Of a DNA stretch of 5,202 nucleotides, positions 1 through 3,736 are shown piece by piece. The translations under genes were made by a program, and so were the position numbers. Numbering within the stretch: the stretch's first letter is position 1; the number at the start of each line of letters is the position of its first letter. Under the pieces are notes generated by a model that saw only the letters and a program-made list of their open reading frames with translations, was not told the DNA's origin and searched no databases. The stretch covers positions 1 to 5,202 of the forward strand of contig JAGHUU010000305.1 of the NCBI GenBank assembly GCA_018064695.1, read 5' to 3'. Source of the DNA: Candidatus Blautia equi. Its GTDB lineage: Bacteria > Bacillota > Clostridia > Lachnospirales > Lachnospiraceae.

Positions 1-101
1 ATATGATCGGTGATGAGACCGTAGCTACTGATCCAGAGACCCTGGTTGAGTACCTGACCGAAAAAGGACATCCGGCTCTTATGCTTGATCCAATGATGTA
101 A
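1..101 (+). CDS. acsB: Acetyl-CoA synthase (CODH/ACS beta subunit), C-terminal fragment
   Basis: Only the last 32 codons are present (frame starts at base 3, TAA at 99-101); the 5' part lies outside the window. The tail reads ...VEYLTEKGHPALMLDPMM. A KGHPAL-type segment near the end fits my memory of acetyl-CoA synthase C-termini, and the position directly before acsD-acsC-acsE supports it. In this family (about 700 residues) the enzyme carries the nickel-containing A-cluster and makes acetyl-CoA from CO, CoA and the methyl group delivered by the corrinoid protein encoded just downstream. None of the cluster ligands is in the visible part, so the call rests on the tail and on context. No U-tract terminator follows the stop, so read-through into the downstream leader is possible. 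Alternative: another protein of the same cluster with a similar tail. Confidence 0.72.
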   Translation, partial: MIGDETVATDPETLVEYLTEKGHPALMLDPMM

Positions 102-110
102 TTCATTTCT

Positions 111-122
111 TCACATCTGTGA
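111..122. repeat. Short inverted repeat after acsB
   Basis: TCACA (111-115) and TGTGA (118-122) are perfect inverted arms two bases apart. A 2-base loop is too tight for a good RNA hairpin, so if it matters it is more likely a DNA site. It lies just upstream of the larger palindrome at 124-144. Its function is unknown and it could be chance. Confidence 0.3.
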
Positions 123-123
123 C

Positions 124-144
124 AGAATGATCTGACATCATTCT
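124..144. promoter_or_regulatory. Perfect palindrome overlapping the -35 box: candidate operator
   Basis: AGAATGAT (124-131) and ATCATTCT (137-144) are perfect 8-base inverted arms around CTGAC. The centre of the palindrome forms most of the predicted -35 element CTGACA (132-137), the usual geometry for a repressor or activator operator. As RNA it would be an A/U-rich 8-bp hairpin without a following U-tract, so it is a poor terminator for acsB. The binding protein cannot be named; the 8-5-8 layout does not match the 7-1-7 Fur/PerR boxes I know. Confidence 0.5.
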
Positions 145-159
145 TACATATCGTATAAG
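132..159 (+). promoter_or_regulatory. Candidate sigma-A promoter for acsD
   Basis: CTGACA (132-137) matches TTGACA at five of six bases and TATAAG (154-159) matches TATAAT at five of six, with a 16-base spacer. No extended -10 TG is present. The predicted start is around 166, about 254 bases before the acsD ATG. It is the best promoter match I found in the spacer, and two inverted repeats flank or overlap it. The assignment rests on consensus matching only. Confidence 0.5.
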
Positions 160-194
160 TCAAATACCCCGCTGCAGATAACGAGGAATTTGAC
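159..194. repeat. Inverted repeat at the -10 / transcription start
   Basis: GTCAAAT (159-165) pairs perfectly with ATTTGAC (188-194). Inside it, CC (167-168) can pair with GG (185-186) and CG (170-171) with CG (182-183), with single mismatches between. The left arm begins at the last base of the predicted -10 box, so if that promoter is used the repeat straddles the start and would act as DNA. If transcripts read through from acsB it can fold as an RNA hairpin with a 10-base loop. Confidence 0.45.
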
Positions 195-197
195 CTT

Positions 198-246
198 CGC
201 AGAAATTGCGGAATTCACTGCGGAAAGTAATTCCCATATATCTGCG
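198..246 (+). promoter_or_regulatory. Leader hairpin 1 (long imperfect stem)
   Basis: CGCAGA (198-203) pairs with TCTGCG (241-246). After an A-A mismatch come two A-T pairs (205-206 with 238-239) and a 3x3 internal loop. GGAATT (210-215) then pairs with AATTCC (229-234), and beyond one bulged C, ACT (217-219) pairs with AGT (226-228). The loop is GCGGAA (220-225). Seventeen pairs in a 49-base element is more than expected by chance. There is no U-tract, so this is not a terminator. Function unknown. Confidence 0.5.
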
Positions 247-256
247 GTTAAATGTG

Positions 257-321
257 ATAAGTCCACCTTGCCTGCCTGCTGAGATCACCCGTAACCATCT
301 CAGTCGGGTAGGTGGGCTTAT
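257..321 (+). promoter_or_regulatory. Leader element 2: nested stems with possible pseudoknot, candidate cis-regulatory RNA
   Basis: An outer stem of 12 pairs joins 257-268 to 310-321 with one G-U (262-316) and no gaps. Inside it CTGAGAT (279-285) pairs perfectly with ATCTCAG (297-303) around an 11-base loop. ACCCG in that loop (287-291) is the exact complement of CGGGT (305-309), just after the inner stem, so a pseudoknot is conceivable, although one linking base (304) across a 7-bp stem is sterically tight. As an alternative, CGGG (305-308) can pair with CCTG (271-274) to lengthen the outer stem. The 5' arm CCACCTT (263-269) can also pair with the acsD Shine-Dalgarno. The architecture resembles a riboswitch or protein-binding leader, but I recognise no known class. 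Confidence 0.5.
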
Positions 322-329
322 ATATATAG

Positions 330-347
330 TGGGTGTTTGTACACTCA
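330..347 (+). promoter_or_regulatory. Leader hairpin 3 (small)
   Basis: TGGGTGT (330-336) pairs with ACACTCA (341-347) through seven pairs, one of them G-U, closing a TTGT loop. It follows an alternating TA stretch (319-328). It has no U-tract and no assigned function. Confidence 0.35.
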
Positions 348-359
348 GAATAACTTATG

Positions 360-387
360 CGTGGCTGTTTATGTCTTCACAGCCGCG
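360..387 (+). promoter_or_regulatory. Leader hairpin 4, just upstream of the acsD ribosome binding site
   Basis: CGTGGCTGT (360-368) pairs with ACAGCCGCG (379-387) through nine pairs, one of them G-U, with a 10-base loop. A T6 run lies at 397-402, but nine bases separate it from the stem, so this is not a canonical intrinsic terminator. It could be the expression platform of a leader switch, an mRNA-stabilising stem, or a structure that keeps the Shine-Dalgarno at 403-409 exposed. Confidence 0.45.
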
Positions 388-402
388 GATGTAAAATTTT
401 TT

Positions 403-409
403 AAGGAGG
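403..409 (+). promoter_or_regulatory. acsD ribosome binding site, possibly maskable
   Basis: AAGGAGG lies 10 bases before the ATG at 420 and fixes that start. CCACCTT at 263-269 can pair with six of these seven bases (A265 opposes A407). The same upstream bases form the 5' arm of the stem at 257-321, so the two pairings exclude each other. Confidence 0.8.
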
Positions 410-419
410 CTTACGAGAA

Positions 420-1361
420 ATGCCGTTTAATCAGAAACTTCAGAAATTTACTGGAAAAACGAATACAGTCGAGATCGGTAGCGGCGACAAGACTGTAAAA
501 ATCGGTGGAAACTCCACCTATCCTTTCTACTCCTTTGATGCTCCGACAGAGAACACCGCAAAGGTTGGAGTAGAGATCTCAGACATGGGTCTGGAAGGAT
601 TAGCTGATGGAATCAAAGCTTATTACGAAGGATGTACCACTATGGCAGACATCGCTAAAAAAGCAGCTGCTATGGAAGGTGCTGATTTCGTTGCACTGTT
701 ACTGGAAGGCGGAGATCCTAACGGTGAGGACAAGAGCGTTGATGAGCTCATCGCAATCGTAAAAGAAGTTGCAGATGCTGTTGACTGCCCACTTGTAGTA
801 GAAGGCTGCAAGAACGTAGAAAAAGACGCTGAACTTCTTCCTAAGGTAGCAGACGTTCTTCAGGGAAGAAACGTTCTCATCCTTGCTGAAAAAGAAGAAA
901 ACTATAAAGCAATCGGTGCTGCTGCAGGTCTTGCTTACAACCAGGTTGTAGGTGCTGAGTCCGCAGTAGATATCAACCTTGCTAATCAGCTTAACGTAGT
1001 AACCACCCAGCTCGGCGTAAATGCACAGAAGATCGTTATGAACGTTGGTAGTGCATGTGCTGGTTATGGTTATGAGTATGTAGTATCCACCATGGACCGT
1101 ATTAAAGGCGCAGCTTTAGGTCAGAATGACAACATGCTGCAGATGCCTATTATTACTCCTGTTGCTTCCGAGACATGGGGCGTAAAAGAAGCTTCCGCTT
1201 CTGAGGCTGACATGCCTGAATGGGGCAGTGTTGACGAGCGTGGAATCGATATGGAGATCATGACTGCAGCTGCAGACCTTGCTGCTGGTTCTGATGCAGT
1301 TATCCTGAGACATCCAGCTTCCGTTAAGACTATTTCTGAAATGATCAAAGCACTTGCTTAA
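420..1361 (+). CDS. acsD: Corrinoid iron-sulfur protein (CFeSP), small subunit
   Basis: The 313-residue protein is close to the roughly 320 residues usual for AcsD. AcsD is a TIM-barrel subunit that pairs with AcsC to form the cytoplasmic CFeSP, which carries the methyl group from methyl-tetrahydrofolate to acetyl-CoA synthase. Family-like segments include FDAPTENTAKVGVEISD (39-55), the barrel strand ADFVALLLEGGDPN (88-101), PLVVEGC (124-130), NVLILAE (151-157), KIVMNVGSACAGYGYEY (204-220) and the QMPIITPVASETWGVKEA region (241-258). No signal peptide or membrane segment is seen. The ATG is set by AAGGAGG ten bases upstream. The gene lies 17 bases before acsC, so the two subunits are very likely translated from one mRNA in similar amounts. 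It is preceded by the long structured leader. Nothing is broken or unusual in the reading frame. Confidence 0.95.
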   Translation: MPFNQKLQKFTGKTNTVEIGSGDKTVKIGGNSTYPFYSFDAPTENTAKVGVEISDMGLEGLADGIKAYYEGCTTMADIAKKAAAMEGADFVALLLEGGDPNGEDKSVDELIAIVKEVADAVDCPLVVEGCKNVEKDAELLPKVADVLQGRNVLILAEKEENYKAIGAAAGLAYNQVVGAESAVDINLANQLNVVTTQLGVNAQKIVMNVGSACAGYGYEYVVSTMDRIKGAALGQNDNMLQMPIITPVASETWGVKEASASEADMPEWGSVDERGIDMEIMTAAADLAAGSDAVILRHPASVKTISEMIKALA

Positions 1362-1378
1362 ATAGGAGGAATATAATA

Positions 1379-2719
1379 ATGGGACTTAATGGTATTCAGA
1401 TTTTTAAATTAACACCAAAGAAAAACTGTAAAGAGTGTGGATGTCCTACATGTATGGCTTTCTCTATGAAAGTTGCACAGGGTGCATTAAAAATTGAGCA
1501 GTGTCCACATATGTCTGACGATGCAATTGCTCAGCTTTCCGAGGCTACAGCTCCACCAATGAAAACAATTAAGATTGGTACGGGCGATGGTGAGTTTACC
1601 CTTGGCGGCGAGACTGTACTTTTCAGACATGAGAAAACATTCGTGAGCAAGACCAGATATGCGGTAACTCTTTGCACATGTATGGACGACGCTGCTGTAG
1701 ATGCTAAACTTGCAGAGATTCCAAAGGTTGACTATGAGCGTATCGGTGAGAGAATGTACACCGAGCTCGTATATGTAAACTGTGGTGAAGGCGCAGATGC
1801 TGCAGTTTACACCGCACTTGTTAAGAAAGCAGCTACACTTGGACGTACCCTCATCCTTGGTGTAACCGATCCTGAGATCGCTAAAGCTGCTCTTGCAGAG
1901 GTTGGAGCTTCCAAACCGGTACTTAACGGTGCTAACGCTTCCAACTATGCTGAGATGAGCGCTGTTGCTACCGCAGCAGGCGTTGTACTCGGTGTTTCCG
2001 GCGCAGACCTCAACGAGCTCTACGATACCGTAGCTGCTATTGAGAAGCTTGGAAACAAGAACCTGATCCTTGATGTTACCGGCGCTGATGTAAAAGCTAC
2101 CTTTGCTAACGCAGTTCAGGTACGTCGTGCATCCCTGAAAGATCAGGACAGAACCTTCGGATATCCATCCATCATAAATGTAGCTAAGCTCGCTAAGGGT
2201 GATGCTCATATGCAGGCAGCTCTGACCTCCCTGTTCACAATGAAATATGGTTCCATCATCGTTATGGAGCAGATGACATACGCAGAAGCTCTTCCGGTTT
2301 ATGGTCTTCGTCAGAACGTATTTACCGATCCTCAGAAGCCAATGAAGGTTGAGCCAGGTATCTACCCACTTAACGGTGGAGATGAGAACTCTCTGGTTGT
2401 TACAACCGTAGACTTCGCTCTTACCTACTTCGTAGTATCCGGTGAGCTTGAGCGTTCCGGTGTTCCGCTTAACCTCGTTATCAACGATGCTGGCGGACTT
2501 TCCGTACTTACTTCCTGGGCTGCTGGTAAATTCTCCAGCGGAAGCATTGCTAAATTCATCACTGAGAATGTAGAGCCAAAGATCAAATGCCGTAAGCTCC
2601 TCATTCCAGGTAAAGTAGCAGTTCTTAAGGGAGACCTTGAAGCTAAACTTCCAGGATGGGAGATCATTGTTGGACCTCGTGAAGCTGTTCAGCTTGTTAA
2701 ATTCCTGAAAGAGATGTAA
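1379..2719 (+). CDS. acsC: Corrinoid iron-sulfur protein (CFeSP), large subunit
   Basis: The 446-residue protein matches the usual AcsC length. The N-terminus (about 1-55) carries the [4Fe-4S] motif with C17, C20, C25 and C42 (C-x2-C-x4-C-x16-C); the cluster passes electrons for reactivation of the cobalt. An extra cysteine, C22, lies inside the motif. A TIM-barrel domain follows (about 60-310), and the C-terminal part (about 325-446, including GGLSVLTSWAAGKF at 372-385) corresponds to the corrinoid-binding domain of the family. The protein holds the cobamide that cycles between Co(I) and methyl-Co(III), accepting methyl from AcsE and giving it to AcsB. AGGAGG at 1364-1369 sits nine bases before the ATG. 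From about codon 38 onward TTA, CTA and TCA codons are absent, consistent with strong codon bias in a highly expressed gene. Confidence 0.96.
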   Translation: MGLNGIQIFKLTPKKNCKECGCPTCMAFSMKVAQGALKIEQCPHMSDDAIAQLSEATAPPMKTIKIGTGDGEFTLGGETVLFRHEKTFVSKTRYAVTLCTCMDDAAVDAKLAEIPKVDYERIGERMYTELVYVNCGEGADAAVYTALVKKAATLGRTLILGVTDPEIAKAALAEVGASKPVLNGANASNYAEMSAVATAAGVVLGVSGADLNELYDTVAAIEKLGNKNLILDVTGADVKATFANAVQVRRASLKDQDRTFGYPSIINVAKLAKGDAHMQAALTSLFTMKYGSIIVMEQMTYAEALPVYGLRQNVFTDPQKPMKVEPGIYPLNGGDENSLVVTTVDFALTYFVVSGELERSGVPLNLVINDAGGLSVLTSWAAGKFSSGSIAKFITENVEPKIKCRKLLIPGKVAVLKGDLEAKLPGWEIIVGPREAVQLVKFLKEM

Positions 2720-2743
2720 TCTCTTAAGGAGCATAGTTTCTTC

Positions 2744-2759
2744 ACGGTCGCGAGACCGT
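2744..2759 (+). promoter_or_regulatory. acsC-acsE spacer hairpin 1 (GNRA tetraloop)
   Basis: ACGGTC (2744-2749) pairs perfectly with GACCGT (2754-2759) around GCGA, a stable GNRA tetraloop. No U-tract follows. It is the first of three hairpins packed into the 127-base gap. Confidence 0.6.
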
Positions 2760-2760
2760 T

Positions 2761-2776
2761 TGCGGAATGAACCGCA
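2761..2776 (+). promoter_or_regulatory. acsC-acsE spacer hairpin 2
   Basis: TGCGG (2761-2765) pairs with CCGCA (2772-2776) around the loop AATGAA. It starts one base after hairpin 1 ends, so the two could stack end to end. It has no U-tract. Confidence 0.5.
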
Positions 2777-2777
2777 G

Positions 2778-2813
2778 GGATCCGGCAGCCCCTCCGTTTG
2801 GACTGCCGGGTTC
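2778..2813 (+). promoter_or_regulatory. acsC-acsE spacer hairpin 3 (strong, GC-rich, no U-tract)
   Basis: CCGGCAG (2782-2788) pairs perfectly with CTGCCGG (2803-2809). Four more pairs, two of them G-U, extend it to 2778 and 2813, and CC (2789-2790) can pair with GG (2800-2801) past a bulged A. The following sequence, TTCTAAAAATATT, is not a U-tract, so this is unlikely to be an efficient terminator. It more likely protects the 3' end of the acsDC message, marks a processing site, or slows read-through into acsE. Confidence 0.55.
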
Positions 2814-2846
2814 TAAAAATATTATTCTAAAAAGGAGAAAACGACC

Positions 2847-3632
2847 ATGGAAAAATTTATCACAATTGGTGAAAGACTTTCCACCACTGCACCAGCAGTA
2901 AACAAGGCTTTCTTAGAGAGAGACCCAGAGCCAATTCTTAAAAGAGCAAAACAGCAGCTTGATGCTGGCGCTACTTACCTTGATGTAAATATCGGACCAG
3001 CTGAAGGTTATGGCCCAGACCTTATGAAATGGGCAGTAGAGCTCCTTCAGAGCAATTTTGACAACGTTCCTCTGGCACTTGATACCGCTAACAAAGAGGC
3101 TATCGAGGCTGGTATCTCCGTATACAACAGCGCAAAAGGAACACCAATCGTTAACTCTGCAGATGCTGCAGGACGTATCGAGTATGTTGACCTTGCAGCT
3201 GCTAACGATGCAATCGTTATCGCACTTTGCAATGGTGAGGGAATCGCTAAAGACAACGACGAGCGTATGATGTACTGCCAGACTCTTCTTGAGAGAGGTA
3301 TGGCTCTTGGAATGGATCCATCAGATCTCTGGTTCGATCCTCTGTTCCTGGTTATCAAAGGTATGCAGGACAAACAGATGGACGTTCTTCAGTTCATCAA
3401 AGACGTATCTGATATGGGTCTGAACACCACCGGTGGACTTTCCAACAACTCCAACGGTATGCCAAAACATATCCGTCCAATTATGGACTCCGCAATGGTA
3501 GCTATGGCTATGATGAACGGATTTACCTCCGCTATCGTTAACCCTAACGACCTTCGTCTTATGGAGACCATTAAATCCTGTGATATTATCCGTAACGCTT
3601 CTCTGTACGCAGATTCCTATCTTGAACTGTAA
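2847..3632 (+). CDS. acsE: 5-methyltetrahydrofolate:CFeSP methyltransferase (MeTr)
   Basis: The 261-residue protein has the same length as the Moorella methyltransferase (262) and is a pterin-binding TIM barrel. It transfers the methyl group of methyl-tetrahydrofolate to Co(I) of CFeSP in the cytoplasm. Family signatures are IGER (7-10), DAGATYLDVNIGPA (39-52), LALDTANKEAIEAG (76-89), IVNSADA (101-107), WFDPL (162-166) and TTGGLSNNSNGMP (194-206). By alignment from memory, the residues that hold the pterin or polarise N5 in Moorella (D75, N96, D160, N199) correspond to D79, N103, D164 and N200, all present, so the enzyme should be active. AAGGAG at 2832-2837 lies nine bases before the ATG and supports this start. 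It is separated from acsC by a triple-hairpin spacer and followed by a strong terminator. Other corrinoid methyltransferases share the fold, but its position beside acsDC makes AcsE by far the likeliest. Confidence 0.95.
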   Translation: MEKFITIGERLSTTAPAVNKAFLERDPEPILKRAKQQLDAGATYLDVNIGPAEGYGPDLMKWAVELLQSNFDNVPLALDTANKEAIEAGISVYNSAKGTPIVNSADAAGRIEYVDLAAANDAIVIALCNGEGIAKDNDERMMYCQTLLERGMALGMDPSDLWFDPLFLVIKGMQDKQMDVLQFIKDVSDMGLNTTGGLSNNSNGMPKHIRPIMDSAMVAMAMMNGFTSAIVNPNDLRLMETIKSCDIIRNASLYADSYLEL

Positions 3633-3652
3633 TTCATAGACACGGATATTCT

Positions 3653-3666
3653 ATTCTCAACAGAAT
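3653..3666. repeat. Small inverted repeat between acsE and its terminator
   Basis: ATTCT (3653-3657) and AGAAT (3662-3666) form a weak 5-bp A/T-rich hairpin. It is the only other structure I see between the acsE stop and the terminator, and may be chance. Confidence 0.25.
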
Positions 3667-3678
3667 TTGAACAATACA

Positions 3679-3710
3679 GGGGCTGAGGGCAGAACCCTCA
3701 GCCCCTTTTT
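3679..3710 (+). terminator. Rho-independent terminator after acsE
   Basis: GGGGCTGAGGG (3679-3689) pairs perfectly with CCCTCAGCCCC (3695-3705) in an 11-bp stem with a CAGAA loop, followed directly by TTTTT (3706-3710). This is a canonical intrinsic terminator. It ends 26 bases before the acsV ATG, leaving almost no room for a separate acsV promoter, so acsV is probably reached by read-through. Confidence 0.93.
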
Positions 3711-3736
3711 CACACTCAGAAAGGTGGTTGTGCCGA

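Larger units (their letters stand above)
102..419 (+). other. 318-base structured spacer / leader before acsD
   Basis: This gap contains no convincing gene. The longest open frame begins with TTG at 206, has no Shine-Dalgarno, and its codons fall across hairpin arms. It holds two inverted repeats around a promoter candidate (124-194), a large imperfect hairpin (198-246), a 12-bp stem enclosing a second stem (257-321), two smaller hairpins (330-347 and 360-387), a T6 run (397-402) and the acsD ribosome binding site (403-409). If transcription starts near 166, the acsD leader is about 250 nt, long for a plain 5' UTR. I could not match it to a riboswitch class I know. Confidence 0.7.

Noticed and set aside
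124..144. Palindrome as the acsB terminator
   Set aside because: The stem is A/U-rich and no U-tract follows; overlap with a good -35 box makes an operator the better reading.
271..319. Partial resemblance to a TPP riboswitch (GCTGAGAT followed by ACCCGTAACC)
   Set aside because: The conserved 3' half of the thi-box (CTGGATAATGCCAGCGTAGGG-like) is missing, and the bases instead form a perfect stem with ATCTCAG. The shared word is most likely chance.
206..394. 62-codon open frame in the acsB-acsD spacer (TTG start)
   Set aside because: There is no Shine-Dalgarno, the start is a rare TTG, and the frame spans several inverted-repeat arms that better explain the sequence as structured RNA.
360..402. 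Hairpin plus T6 run as an intrinsic terminator before acsD
   Set aside because: Nine bases, including AAAA, separate the stem from the T-run, so it does not have terminator geometry, although it may act in a leader switch.
102..419. Cobalamin, tetrahydrofolate or ZTP riboswitch, expected from pathway context
   Set aside because: I looked for the conserved cores of these classes as I remember them and found no convincing match. A covariance search would settle it.
1487..2734. 415-codon open frame on the - strand across acsC
   Set aside because: Its codons are exactly in phase with acsC, so its stops would require TTA, CTA or TCA in the sense frame. acsC avoids these codons from about codon 38 on. 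The translation has no recognisable domain; it is a by-product of codon bias.
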